From: Diplocarpon mali
Taxonomy: Eukaryota > Ascomycota > Leotiomycetes > Helotiales > Drepanopezizaceae
NCBI GenBank assembly: GCA_024741835.1
Contig: JAENRP010000191.1
Coordinates: 1-64,000, forward strand
Direction of reading: 5' to 3'
DNA: 64,000 nucleotides
Positions within the stretch are counted from its first letter, which is position 1; each line of letters starts with the position of its first letter. The position numbers and the translations under genes were made by a program. Below, piece after piece: positions 33,690-44,630 of the stretch. The notes under the pieces are model-generated. The model did no database searches, was not told the DNA's origin, and saw nothing but the letters and a program-made list of their open reading frames with translations.

Positions 33690-35054
33690 ATGAACACCAG
33701 ACCAGCCTTGGAGAGCTCGAGTAACCCGCTAGCCTTGTGTGTGGCTTTCAATCACGATGCCAGCTGTTTCTCTGTAGGACTCGACACTGGCTTCTGCAGT
33801 GAGAAGGGCGCTCTTGAATTCAGAACTTCGCTCACAATTCTTGCTAGTCTTCAATTCCGAGCCATGCCAGCTTCGAGTCTCCCGAGGTACTACCCACTGC
33901 AACCCGCACCTTAGCACATACTGAAGAAGCAGACTTCAACGCTGGAATAGGCGCGGCGCAGATGCTTGGGAAGGCAAACTTCATTGCCTTGATCGGGGGA
34001 GGCAAGCAGCCGAAGTTCCCGCAGAACAAAGTGAGTCCGTTCCATATAAGCGACGAGCAAAGCGCTGACTAGTGTACAGGTAGTGATTTGGGATGATGCT
34101 AAGCAGAGGATCGCGATACAAATTCCTGTCCTGACTACAGTCCGTGGTGTCCGGTTATCCAGGACACATGTCGTCGTTGCCCTTCAGAATAGCGTTCGAG
34201 TATACAAGTTCCAGAGCCCAGCTGAGCTGTGGTCTGTCTTTGAAACTGCCGACAATCCTCTAGGCCTGTGCTGCTTGACCACGAAGTCTCTCGCGTTCCC
34301 CGGTAGAACACCCGGTCAGGTCCAGTTGGTCGAGCTATCCACAGGCAATGTCAGCATCATACCAGCCCATGGCTCGGCACTAAGAGCTATCGATATCAGT
34401 CGTGATGGCGAGATTCTGGCTACGGCAAGCGAGACTGTAAGAGAGTGTATCTTGACCCTGGCGTCTTATCACTGAATACTCTAGGGCACTTTGATTAGAG
34501 TATTTGCAACGAGTAATTGTGCCCGGATTATAGAGCTAAGACGTGGGGTTGATCCAGCAACAATCTACTCTTTGGCGATTGCTCCCTCTGGTCAACTGCT
34601 AGCTGTCACGTCCGACAAATCTACTCTCCACCTATTTGATATACCACATCCATCTAAGCCACCTAGGAGTGAATCTACGACACCGAATCGAAGGCTAACA
34701 ACGATGGGAGGACGTGGAGGGAGCCCGGGTTCAAGCGATATTGACAACAGCCAGAAATGGGGAATTCTCGGCCGTATCCCTCTCCTACCCAGAGTCTTCT
34801 CGGACGTGTATTCGTTCGCTTCTACACATTTCGAAATCGGCGAAGAACCGCTCTATGGGAGCTCGACGCCCTTGAATAGCGAAGTCGCATTTCGGCCACC
34901 CAAAGGCGTTTTGGGTTGGACGAGTGACGATGGCATTATCGTCATTGGTGCTGGGCGAGATGGGAGATGGGAGAAGTTCGTCATTGCTGTTGGCGAAGAT
35001 GGCCGTCGGTATTGTGTGAGAGATGGATGGAAGAGATATCTCGGCATAAGCTGA
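33690..35054 (+). CDS. PROPPIN, WD-repeat phosphoinositide-binding protein (Hsv2/Atg18 family)
   Basis: Beta-propeller that binds PI3P and PI(3,5)P2 on endosomal, vacuolar and autophagic membranes. Five exons: 33690-33798, 33848-33886, 33933-34030, 34080-34436 and 34485-35054, giving 390 residues. The family sequence is clear: FSVGLDTGFC with IFNSEPCQLRVSRDFNAGIG across introns, GGGKQPKFPQNKVVIWDD, VRGVRLSRTHVVVALQNSV, and DNPLGLCCL. The lipid-binding motif is LRRG at residues 219-222, encoded in exon 5. The end, PKGVLGWTSDDGIIVIGAGR, fits the shorter Hsv2/WIPI3-4 type better than Atg18 itself, but the paralogue is not certain. Exon 2 is only 39 bp. Confidence 0.9.
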
Positions 35055-35269
35055 GCGTTCGCTCCCATACATGGCGCCGGATTTATTCTAGCGTGGCGCG
35101 TACTGGTATGATTTCCGGCGTTGTAGCAGGGCATTAGCACGGCATGGATGTAGATGGGTGGCATTACAGGTGATGGGAGGCCTCTGTCAAATTGTATAGA
35201 GGCAGGGTTGACCTCCCATCGAAGAAGAGGTATTTGGAACATAGATCAACCATCTGACACTCTTGCCAC
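35055..35269. other. Short convergent intergenic region
   Basis: 215 bp between the stop codons of the PROPPIN gene and the RNA-binding protein gene; both 3' UTRs must end here. No other feature seen. Confidence 0.5.
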
Positions 35270-36249
35270 CTAGGAGGACCTTCTGGAAGGATGGCGTCTA
35301 TCTTCCACAGAGACTTCTCTTCTCCTTGTGCGTTCCTTGGGCCTGTCTCGGCCTCCATGATCCCGAATCTCCTCAACTGGGCTTCTTCGTCGGTATCCCC
35401 AGCCTTTCTCTTTTGCATGATTTTTCTCCGGTTCTCTGTTATGCTCTGACCTCGACCCGCCTGTAGTTGTAGAACGCTCTCGGGATCGAGACCTGCCCCT
35501 CTCTCGACATTCGCTACGGTGACGAGGATGACGACGGCCATCCTTGTTGCCCTCTTCCCTCGGCCGGCGCAACCGACGGTGATGCCGAGATTTAGATGTT
35601 TCCAGCTTTTTTCCGTCCTTCAACTTCGCTAATGCCATCATGACCTCTTCCTTCTTCTCCTCGACCAAGAACCCCTTCATAGGATCTTCATCGTCGTGAT
35701 CTTGAATCAGCTTCGCCAGCTCGCGCTCTTCTTTCAGCATGGGCCTCTGCTCCTCACTTTCGCTTCCACTTTCCTCTCGTATCTTTTCCTTGTTATTCCC
35801 TTCGTCTTGAACCGGGGGTCGTTGCGTGAGATCATGCCCTTCTTCATTTTCGTCTTCTTTCTTCTTGTACCTCGTATGATCCACTTTCAGAGTTCTTCCA
35901 AGAATCACAGTGCCTCCAAGGTTATCAACCGCTAGATCAGTGCTCCGCTGGTCTTCATACTTCAAAAATGCAAAGCCTTTGGACTTGCCGGTCTCCTTGT
36001 CGCGAATAAGATTTATGTAGGTAGGTTCGCCAAACTGAGAGAATATTGCAACCACATCGCCTTCGGATAGCTCGAATGGGAGACCTCCGACATAGATGTA
36101 GGCTGTGTCGCGGTAGTCTGCATGCCACGATGCTTCTGGGGAGCTGCGATGTCGTCAATAGGGTGCCTAAATAAATGTGTAACTATCACCTACACGCCAG
36201 CTGCCAGCTCGCGCTTGTTCAGCTCTTGAATTTGCCGAATACTCTGCAT
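35270..36249 (-). CDS. ist3: RRM splicing factor, RBMX2/Ist3 (Snu17, Cwf29) type
   Basis: Component of the RES complex (retention and splicing) that joins activated spliceosomes. Exons 36194-36249 and 35270-36143, with a 50 bp intron (donor GTAGGT), give 309 residues. It starts MQSIRQIQELNKRELAAGV, the characteristic N-terminus of this family. The RRM spans about residues 30-110 with RNP2 AYIYVGGL and RNP1 KGFAFLKYED. Acidic (KKEDENEEGHD) and ESGSESEEQ patches follow, then a long Arg/Ser/Asp/Glu-rich tail (RGRSRSRERS, RRREVSVEDRRHPSRRSS) as in RBMX2 of filamentous fungi, absent from the shorter yeast Ist3. Divergent from the dynein gene. Confidence 0.9.
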
Positions 36250-36577
36250 TGTGGTAATCTTGGATATGAAAAATTGTTGCAGCGCAAAGTTGTGTACTCA
36301 GTTTGGGACGCTGGATTCTGACAGCCTTGTCCCCACCGATTTGGTTTAGCCTGGCCTCGCGTCCAGGACGCGTTCCATTTCACAACTTTACGGATACCTC
36401 TATCCAAAGGATCGGGGGGTGAGATTGAATTCAAACCGATCGCTGATTTATAAGCTACGAACGCACGGCAGGTGACCATACGAGGCTGGATGGTCAAGCT
36501 ACGATAATAACACCAAACTTCGCTGTCCGTAGCATTCCTGTTACCTGTGTCCTCCACCCGTTTGAGTACATGCCGTC
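36250..36577. promoter_or_regulatory. Divergent promoter region, ist3 / dynein light intermediate chain
   Basis: About 330 bp between two start codons on opposite strands. No gene inside. Both promoters must be contained here. Confidence 0.5.
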
Positions 36578-38444
36578 ATGATGGCATCCAACAACAGGGC
36601 TTCGATATATACCCAGGTATCTACCTCGACCGATCATGACAGACCGAAAAGTGCAGAGAAAAATCTGTGGTCATCCATGCTGGATAGTGTAGCCAGTGGG
36701 AAACGATTGCCCGAAAAGAACATTCTCGTTTTGGGTATGTGGAAACAGGCTTCGTGCTGCACAAAGTTATTGACATGGTACCAGGAGGGACTACTGAATC
36801 GCAGAAGGAATTCCTCGAAGCCCTCTCGACTGACGATTCCAAGAGAACACAGGACCGGCAGAGCAGTAAGCAGCCTCCTATAGCCAATAACTTCGCTCTG
36901 GGATATACTTATTACGATGTTCTTGATGCGGACCACGAAGGTACGCACGTAGAGACCCTCGATATTCAGCCCTTGCTCATTCTCTGCAGATATACTTGCC
37001 CGTCTTTCAATATACCTATTGTTAGACCCCTCACCATCCTTCACACCTCTTTTGAAACCCCTATTAACCCCTCAAACTATCCCGAATACACTTATCGTCG
37101 TTCTGCTCGATTGGTCGCATCCATGGTTTTGGCTCCGACAGCTACGGGACTGGATAAGACTTCTACGGACAGTTTTGGTCTCCCTAGACGAAGACTGTAA
37201 GGAGAAAATGGAAGAGGTTATGTACAGCTGGAGAGATAGAGGGCGCGGCGGGAATAGTCTGGAGGGCGGAGGTGTCACCAATTCCACAGAGGCTGATGTT
37301 AGTTTACCTTTGGGGCCTGGAGAATGGGAGACAGGACTTGGACTTCCGTTGTGTGTTGTGTGCCAAAACGTAGGTTCAATTTCGAGTTGCTGAACGTCTA
37401 GATCATTGCTCACCCTACACAGTCTGACAGAATAGAGGCATTGGAAAAGGAGCGGTCCTGGAAGGAGGAAGAGTTCGATCTGGTTTTGCAGTTCCTCCGA
37501 ACGGTCTTATTGAAACGTAAGACTTGGCAACATCCTGGAATGCGATTGGTAACTAATGTAGTTCTCAGATGGTGCATCTCTTATTTACACGACCCCTTCA
37601 GCAATGAGTCCACTGCAAAGCCTTGTGCACTCGTCACTCGGCATTCACTCTTTATTGAAACGGCAACCACTCAAGCACAATATCATTGATCGTGACAAGG
37701 TGCTTGTACCGCCAAACTGGGACTCCTGGGGCAAAATCAGAGTACTCAGGGATGGCTTCGATGTTGAAGCTATCAACCAGGGTTGGTCACTTGATATTGA
37801 GGATTCTTACGAGCAAGATGGTCCTGGTGAAGACGGCGTGAACGGTAAGGCAGCTGGGGATCGAGGTGTGCCACCCGTATCAGGCGGCGCCGTAGAATCA
37901 TATCAAGAAATGATTCGCGACCCCAGCCTCGATGCACTTCAAGCAACGGCTTCGGAAGGTAATGGTCTGAAACTGGAGGTTTCTAGCCAGGACACTCAAA
38001 CTTTCTTGGCTACACAAGTGGACACGCTCCAAAAAATCGGACAGGTTGCCGAGCCTAGCAGCATAGATAGCGGCCATGTACTTCGCGGCCGTCGGTCTTC
38101 TAAAACCAGGGCTGATGATGCTGATGAAGACAAATACGACGAAGCTCGCGTCAACGAGCACATCGGTCCCGTGCAGTTCAATATGGGTGGTATCCAGGTG
38201 GATGCGGACGATATGTTGCAGCGGCTGAAGGTATGGTCTTCAACGTCGGCGGCATGGCATGTCTTTACTGACCAACTTGACTCAGGACCGTCAAACCTAC
38301 CAAACCCCAGAACCAGAGACTCCTGGTGGACTGGCCTCACCGGATGGGAAGAACCAAAACGAAGCTCTTGCATCATTCTTCGCCGGACTAATGAAAAGAG
38401 GCGGCGGCAGCACAGCCAGCAGTCCCAAGCCAGGAACCTCGTAG
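36578..38444 (+). CDS. Cytoplasmic dynein 1 light intermediate chain
   Basis: Subunit that anchors cargo adaptors to cytoplasmic dynein for minus-end transport of nuclei and endosomes in hyphae. Six exons: 36578-36734, 36785-36940, 36990-37369, 37423-37516, 37569-38230 and 38286-38444, giving 535 residues. The Ras-like domain begins KNILVLGGTTESQKEFLEAL, where the P-loop is degenerate (no GKS/T), as in fungal homologues. It continues with LDWSHPWFWLRQLRDWIRLL, GLPLCVVCQNSDRIEALEKE and EEEFDLVLQFLRTVLLKHGA, then IHSLLKRQPLKHNIIDRDKV and VPPNWDSWGKIRVLRDGFD. The C-terminal tail is disordered and ends NEALASFFAGLMKRGG, the effector-binding helix region. All introns are 48-55 bp. Intact. Confidence 0.92.
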
Positions 38445-39773
38445 CTTGCTTGATCTGTACTGCCGAGCATTGGTGCAATATATATGTTTGCGAAGATTGT
38501 GGTGTGTGTTTCACTATCTGGATTGGAGTTCGGGGGTGGGTTGAATGATGAGATTTGCCCGTCGCCCGCACAGGATCGCGGCTCTTGCATGATACCCAGT
38601 GAGTTGGTGTATGAATAACTTTCGACAAGGAGATTTGATATCGATGCTAGTCGTGTCGAGATCAGTTCCATCGTGACTTGCTTCACCTTGAGGATTACAG
38701 GTATTCCGGCCCCAGTCTTCAGGCCGCGGCTCTCTAGGTATTGGATTATCTGTCTACCACAACCTCATACACAGGGCCAGAGTGTGAGGCTAGACCTGAG
38801 AATCCAACAGGTAGTACCGAACATCACATACATGGTTGAGGCTGTGAGACGGACACTTATCTTCGTGACCACCGCAAGGCTAACAGACCAGACCGTGCCG
38901 ACTCTCCCTCTTCCTCCCCTGAATCTCCCCACCGTGTGTCTTCTCCGACACTCTTCTCTTCGCCGGGAGTGTTCATGACAGTTCGTCACCATGTTCCATG
39001 GTGCCCTCTGTTCCCTCGGTCCCTCCGTTTCCCTTGTATACTACTCTTCGCCCCCCTTTTCTTCTCTCTCGGTGTCTCGAGATCGAGCATGAAGTGACCA
39101 GCTGGCAAGCGAGTGCCCCGGTCAGTACGCTTTGCTTCGTTTCGAATCGATTGCAGCCTGGGTCAGGGCATCAACGAAGCCTGGGTAACTTTGCAGCATC
39201 AGTCACTGTCCCATGCACGGATCCCACGAGCAGGGAAACATAGTCCCCTGATCCAGTCGGACTGTACGGAGAGCCGGCGCAAACGACGACCAACTCTTCC
39301 CGATGGACGTCTTCCCCGTGTTAAAGATACATCGAGTGTGCGAGGACTGAGCAGTCGAAGCGTGTACACGAGGACCCGTGTAGCTGTGATCGGGGGCCGT
39401 GGGCCCAAGGGAACTTCAAGTCACCTCTGGCCTCGCTTGGCCTGACGCCCAAGGAATCACGGGCTTCTTCGGGGTGCGACGGCCATTATACATTCATGGG
39501 TTGTACGACTCGACAAAAAGTTGTCAACAGCTACCTGCACCAGCACCGTTGCTCCGTGTCTTCCAACGCCAGGGCAATGCAGCCGATTCCCGCCCACGCC
39601 TCGCATGCGTCCTCAGCAGCCCAGTCCAGCCAAGCGAATGCCCCAACGGCTGATTGTGAGCACTTCACCATAACCCGCCTCCAAGACTTTGACGGCCCAA
39701 AACACCAGCGCTGGGCATCGTGTGCGTGTTCATCACCCTCTCCTAGTAGCGGCCTTCGAAATCCTCGATTCAG
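38445..39773. other. 1.3 kb convergent intergenic region, no gene seen
   Basis: Lies between the stop codons of two convergent genes. It is C/T-rich in parts (38910-39080). Open frames up to about 120 codons on both strands have no domain, no conserved start context and overlap each other, so none is called. The segment may hold long 3' UTRs or a non-coding transcript. Confidence 0.45.
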
Positions 39774-41464
39774 CTACTTTTTACTCTTCCCCTTCCCACT
39801 CTCCTGCTTGTTCCTGCTTGTTTTTTCCTTGTCCTGTTTCAGTAGCAAGGTGAGCTGACTCTTGCTCCTACTCAGGGAATCGGCAGCCGGAGCGGCTTGA
39901 ACTGGCTGCACGTGTCGTTTGGCGAACAGGTCAACCTGCTGAGATCCCTCGACCTCTTTCCCCTTCCCCTTGCCGGCCTGCACACGCGTTGCTGGGTGCT
40001 GAGCGGTGTTCGTTCCCGATGGCCCAATGTCTACTTGTCCGGTGGCATCAGCAAGTGTTGGTGCGAGACTAGGGGCGCCCTTCGAATCATGTTGTATGAG
40101 ACGAATGGCATCCATCCCTTCCGATGACGATATATTCCCGGCGGATTTGGACCTCAGCGACTTATGCAAGACTTGGACAAGCTCGGATCCCGACTCCGGA
40201 GGGTGCTCTCTGGGCGGATTGGTCTTGGACTGAGCCCGAGCGTTCGCCTCGGCAAGAAGAATCCGCTGCATCTCGAGCTCCTCGCGTTCTTCCGGTGCAA
40301 GCCCTTCTTGTTCCACTGGGTGCTCCTGTATGTTCTCTATGCGCCGAAGTTGGGTAGATGGACCAGGATCACCAGCCGAAACTGCGTCTTCCGACAGTCG
40401 GCTGGGCCTGGCACGGCTCTTGACTGATGATGCCTTCGATGACGATAGTTTTCTCGGTGAGGAACGCTTGAACTCGCCCATCTTTTTTCTTGTCGGGTAG
40501 GTGCTGGTGGACCCTTCCGGAGAGAGAGAGAAATTCTCCTGGAATCTAGAATGGCATTTGGCGAGAGGGGCATCCAGCGCTGACCGCGCTCCAGTCGCTG
40601 CCTGTGCTTCAGCATCTCTAGCAGCATTTTCGATAGATGATTGGGATGTCTGGGAGCTTTGTCGCCTTACAATTACAGGTCGCTTTTTCTTGGAGGCCGA
40701 GAAGCCCGCTTTCTTTTTGCTCGGGGTCCCGCCTCCTTTCTTCTCGGTCTTTGCATCCCGTAGATCGGGCGAAGGGGGTTGTACGACGACATGGGAGTTT
40801 GGACTGAGCGACGACGTTTCTCCTTCATGTTCCGACTCGTGGGGGGAGATAAATCGCGCCGTCGGTCGTGGCCCGCTCGTGGATGGGCCTCTGGTCTTCT
40901 TCAAGATAGGATATGGCATGGGGGCGGAAGCTCTGGACGTCGTTGAAGAGGATATCGCGGTTGTCGTGCCCGTACTTGGCTGCTGAGGAGCGGCGGCACT
41001 TGAGGCTCCGGGCCCATGCTGGATCCTTGTGTTCTAAGAGAGCAAAATTCAGTACGCGACGGCATGACGGGCAAGTAGTGGCCCACTCATACCGGTGTGG
41101 CTCCCTCGACACGGTTTGGCGGTCCTCGCAGTGGTACAAAGGTCGGACCGTCTGATATGTGAGCAAACTGTCGAGCGATCGTGGTCGCATCGAGGTACTT
41201 CCTGTCGCTGTACCAGATCCGCCACCAATAGTTCTCCAATCGTTCAGCCGTGGGATCTAGAAGTCTCCGCTTCGTCGTCGTATACACTGTTTCAAGGCGA
41301 CATTAGCTGGGTCCCGGCAGAGGGCCTTGCCAACGGAGGCTACCTTTCCAGACCCTGGCAATGTCTTCTTGATCCAATGGCTTCGCAGCAATCCGGTTGA
41401 TGTTCTCGTTGATCTGATCACTGTTGACCACAATGCCTTTGGGCAGGATCAGTGCCATCGCCAT
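39774..41464 (-). CDS. Conserved ascomycete protein with AreA-GATA-like (DUF1752-type) N-terminal motif
   Basis: Three exons: 41344-41464, 41093-41286 and 39774-41033 give 524 residues if the ATG at 41464 is used; an in-frame ATG lies 6 bp downstream (41458) and a longer N-terminus upstream is possible. The N-terminal ~100 residues are well defined: ALILPKGIVVNSDQINENI, then VYTTTKRRLLDPTAERLENY directly followed by WWRIWYSDRKYL, ATIARQFAHISDGPTFVPLR and GPPNRVEG. The RLENxxWRxW core resembles the motif described as AreA-GATA-like (DUF1752) in fungal regulators such as Mks1. The rest is low-complexity, Ser/Pro/Lys-rich, and probably disordered and nuclear. No GATA zinc finger is present. Function unknown. 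A sequence gap lies 400 bp upstream. Confidence 0.7.
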
Positions 41465-41863
41465 GCTCGTAGCACAGCCAAGGGGGTCCGGGTCGATGGT
41501 TGACAGCAGCACTTTCAAGGCAGGTGGGAAGCACCCCCCCGAAAGATGCTGCGCCAAACTCCAGGAGTGTCAAGGAGAATCCGCATCGACGAGGAAGATC
41601 CGGCCTGGTTCGACGATGATTATGTAGAGCGAGCGCACAATCCCTCGAGGCAGAGAGAGACCGAGGCTTCCCATCGGCTTCCCATCGGCAAACCCTCCCC
41701 AAACTCGTGGAAGCCTTTTTTGTCAGGACGCCGAAGAATTCTCCAAAGCAGTGCCCTGGCGACGCTCAGGAAGAAGGTGAGATACCGACAGTGGCGGGTT
41801 ATTTGATGAGATGGGAATTCCCCGGGGAAGATAGTCGAAGCGGACTCGGGTATGGTTGTGACC
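41465..41863. promoter_or_regulatory. Upstream region of the DUF1752-type gene, up to the assembly gap
   Basis: About 400 bp holding the promoter and possibly extra 5' coding sequence. Open frames continue upstream of the chosen start, so the real first exon could be longer. No separate gene is supported. Confidence 0.4.
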
Positions 41864-41965
41864 NNNNNNNNNNNNNNNNNNNNNNNNNNNNNNNNNNNNN
41901 NNNNNNNNNNNNNNNNNNNNNNNNNNNNNNNNNNNNNNNNNNNNNNNNNNNNNNNNNNNNNNNNN
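41864..41965. other. Assembly gap (102 N)
   Basis: A run of 102 undetermined bases. Reading frames that cross it are artefacts. The true gap size is unknown. Confidence 0.99.
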
Positions 41966-42206
41966 TACTTCAAGGGGGAGAAGATCATTAGCCAATGGTT
42001 CGGCTGCACTTTAAGAATAGATGCCTTTACGGTATGACGACAGGTAGAAAAGTTGAAAAGTGCGTGAGCTTCAGATGAATGAAGGACGAAGAATCGGTAG
42101 CAGATCTTACTTATCGATAGTAGAGAGGTAGGGTGAGACCGGGTTGCAGGGAAGATGAGGAGAAGTCGAGAGGTCCCGGTCGAGGTTGGACGGGTTGGGA
42201 AGAGGA

Positions 42207-42250
42207 GGGGAGGATGAGAATTGGATGAGAATTGGATGAGAATTGGATGA
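42207..42250. repeat. Short tandem repeat, 11 bp unit
   Basis: About four copies of GAGAATTGGAT (the last copy with one change). Confidence 0.85.
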
Positions 42251-42404
42251 GGATTGGGGTGAACGAAGTGGTCGGACGGGCGCGTAGGAAAAGGAGGGGG
42301 TGGTGACCTCGAGGTTGCTTGCCGGCGGGAAAGTAATGAAGAAGATGTACTGTGTACACTCGCGGCGGAGGCGGAGGCGGCGGCGGCGGAGGATGGGCAT
42401 GTGC

Positions 42405-42815
42405 GTGTACTAGTACTTGTACTAGTACTTGTAACATACACTTATGATATATACTTGTACTGATACTTGTAATATATGCTTGTAATATATGCTTGAAATA
42501 TATGCTTGTAATATATACTTGTACTAGTAGTTATACTACATACTTGTACTACATGCTTGCACTAGTACTTGTAACATATACTTATGATATGTACTTGTAC
42601 TGGTACTTGTACTGGTACTTGTAATATATGCATGTAATATATGCATGTAATATATGCATGTAATATATGCTTGTAATATATGCTTGTAATATATGCTTGT
42701 AATATATACTTGTACTTGTACTTGTAATATATACTTGTAATATATACTTGTATATATACTTGTAATATATATTTGTAATATATACTTGTATATATACTTG
42801 TAATATATACTTACA
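42405..42815. repeat. Degenerate minisatellite of TACTTGTAATATATGCTTG-like units
   Basis: About 410 bp of interleaved TACTTGTACTAG, TAATATATGCTTG, TAATATATGCATG and TAATATATACTTG words, forming a higher-order tandem array with homogeneous sub-blocks. Its minus-strand translation is a meaningless Tyr/Ile/Lys repeat. Confidence 0.9.
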
Positions 42816-42827
42816 CCATTTACTCCA

Positions 42828-42895
42828 CAGTTTACTCCACCGTATACCCCACCGTATACCCCACCGTATACCCCACCGTATATTCCACCGTCTTG
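42828..42895. repeat. Tandem repeat, ~14 bp unit
   Basis: Four to five copies of CCACCGTATACC(CC)-like units adjacent to the previous array. Confidence 0.85.
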
Positions 42896-43718
42896 GTGCG
42901 GTATATCTACCGCTCACGAGAATACAAAGCGAACCACGCCGATGGTTTCGCGAACAGTCGCCTCCAAAGGCGCAAGGCCATTCCCGACTCCTCGTGAGCC
43001 AGGCCTCCTCTACGGCATTGGAATAATACATGCTGCTTCCACTGTACAGGACTCCTTCGAGTGGCAGCGAAGAGACACAAAGTCACGTGACAATCCGTGG
43101 AGAATGGGACCTCCATCTCATGCACTTCTCCAGTCTGGAGACTTTCTTCCCCGAGGCTGGGCGCCCATGGCTCTGCACTCCTACACATTCCTCCACATTC
43201 CCATCGAAGGGTCGCGCTGCGAAGAACCCGCGCGGAAACGTCACTCCATATTTTTCAGGATTTTCCTCCGGGTACAGACAGCTCGTCCCTTGCGTACTGC
43301 ACTCCGTTGCTGATTTCTACATCGCAGTAGCCGGCTCACACTGGGCCCAGCTGCTGTAGGAGTCCAAGGGACGGGTACCTACGACTGGGTCGCCTTACCT
43401 CCAGCTCCCAAGAAAGACGGATTTAGCCACGAAAGTCACCAGATTCGTGCTACCAAAATGTGCTACCAAAATTAGAATCCGCACTGACCGTTGTACTGGA
43501 AGCTCCCGGGTGGAGGGGGACGGAATAAGCTTTAGGAGCAGAGAGAACGAGATCACCGAGCCACTCCTCACCTTGGCCAGACCTCCGTCGGCAGGCAATG
43601 GTCGAGGTCGCGCCCGATGGTATTATTCAGCTGGCCCTGTACAGTCCTGCGCTGCGGTCGAGCCGGCCAGTACATCGCTCGGGAGTACAGGAGATCCCTG
43701 GGTAGAGGAGTCTTCCCT

Positions 43719-43850
43719 TCCGACGACGACCTTCCCCTCCGACGACCCCTCCCCCTCCGACGACGACTTCCCCGACGACGACGACCTTCCCCGACGACGA
43801 CTCCTCTCCCTCCGACTCCTCCCCCTCCGACGACTTCCCCTCCCCGACGG
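43719..43850. repeat. GAC/TCC triplet-rich tract
   Basis: Imperfect repeats of CGACGACGAC and CTTCCCCTCCGACGAC. The strand bias (C/T rich on plus, G/A rich on minus) allows long open frames in several phases. Confidence 0.8.
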
Positions 43851-44216
43851 CGCTGGAGCCCTGAGCCCTGATGATGCGAACAAGCGGCCTGGGCTGGGAT
43901 CCCTCGATACTACAATTGCCCGGAGATCAACGTCGGGGTGCTTCCCGGCCGATGATCGACCTGGGAGGTTTCGTGGCCCGGCGAATCCCTCTGGACGGCG
44001 ACTGCGTACCAACAAGACATCATGACCCGCGCTCAACTTGGTCCGGCACGGGCTCCCTCATCCTTAATCCTCGACATCTAGGAGCCGGCGGCCTCACGGC
44101 ACCAGATCTGCCCCGACGACTGCAAATCTCTGCGGCTCTCGCCCTCGCTGCCCGCGCACGACACGGAGGAAGCACATGCCCAGGGTATATGGAAACTCAC
44201 ATCGCCCCTTGGATGA

Positions 44217-44345
44217 CCGCTCGACCCAACCGCCCCGCTTCCGCCCCGCTTCCGCCCTCCTCCGCCCTCCTCCGCCCCGCTTCCGCCCACATCCGCCCCC
44301 GCCTCCCCCTCCGCTTCCTCCCCCTCCTCCCCCACCCTCCCCCCA
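44217..44345. repeat. CCTCCGCC/TTCCGCCC polypyrimidine repeats
   Basis: About 130 bp almost free of purines other than the G in CGCC, built from TTCCGCCCCGC and CCTCCGCC words, 290 bp upstream of the DUF7728-type gene. Confidence 0.8.
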
Positions 44346-44630
44346 CTTCCCGCCGACTCGGATGCACTGCCCCTCCTTCCAGTCACACCAGTCCTGCTTG
44401 GGCTTAGCCTCGTCTGCAATCCCGTGATCCTTCGCCCTCGACCAACAACTACTTCAACCCCGCCGCTGCTGCACCTACAACGGCTCCAGCAGCTGCTCTT
44501 CAGCATTAACACCTCCGTCCCCCACCCGCCTCGACTTATTTAACCACCTCACACTGGTCTCTCACCGAGGCATACTTCTCTCCTTGCCGCTGCGTACATC
44601 TCGGCCAGCCAAGAATCGCTCACCACCAAC

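Larger units (their letters stand above)
41966..44630. other. 2.7 kb region with repeats and C/T tracts, no supported gene
   Basis: Contains tandem repeats at 42207-42250, 42405-42815 and 42828-42895, and strand-asymmetric C-rich tracts at 43719-43850 and 44217-44345. Long open frames (for example 43447-44025 plus, 43623-44036 minus) follow from this composition, have no recognisable domains and are not called. The last ~200 bp before 44631 is a typical pyrimidine-rich fungal promoter for the DUF7728-type gene, with CACCAACATG as start context. Confidence 0.5.

Noticed and set aside
42405..42895. CRISPR-like spaced repeats
   Set aside because: Contiguous tandem arrays in a eukaryotic genome without unique spacers.
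42582..43031. 149-codon minus-strand frame rich in Tyr/Ile/Lys/Trp
   Set aside because: Pure translation of tandem repeats.
43447..44025. 192-codon plus-strand frame and its minus-strand counterpart 43623-44036
   Set aside because: Caused by GAC/TCC repeats; amino-acid composition is low complexity and both strands are open at once.
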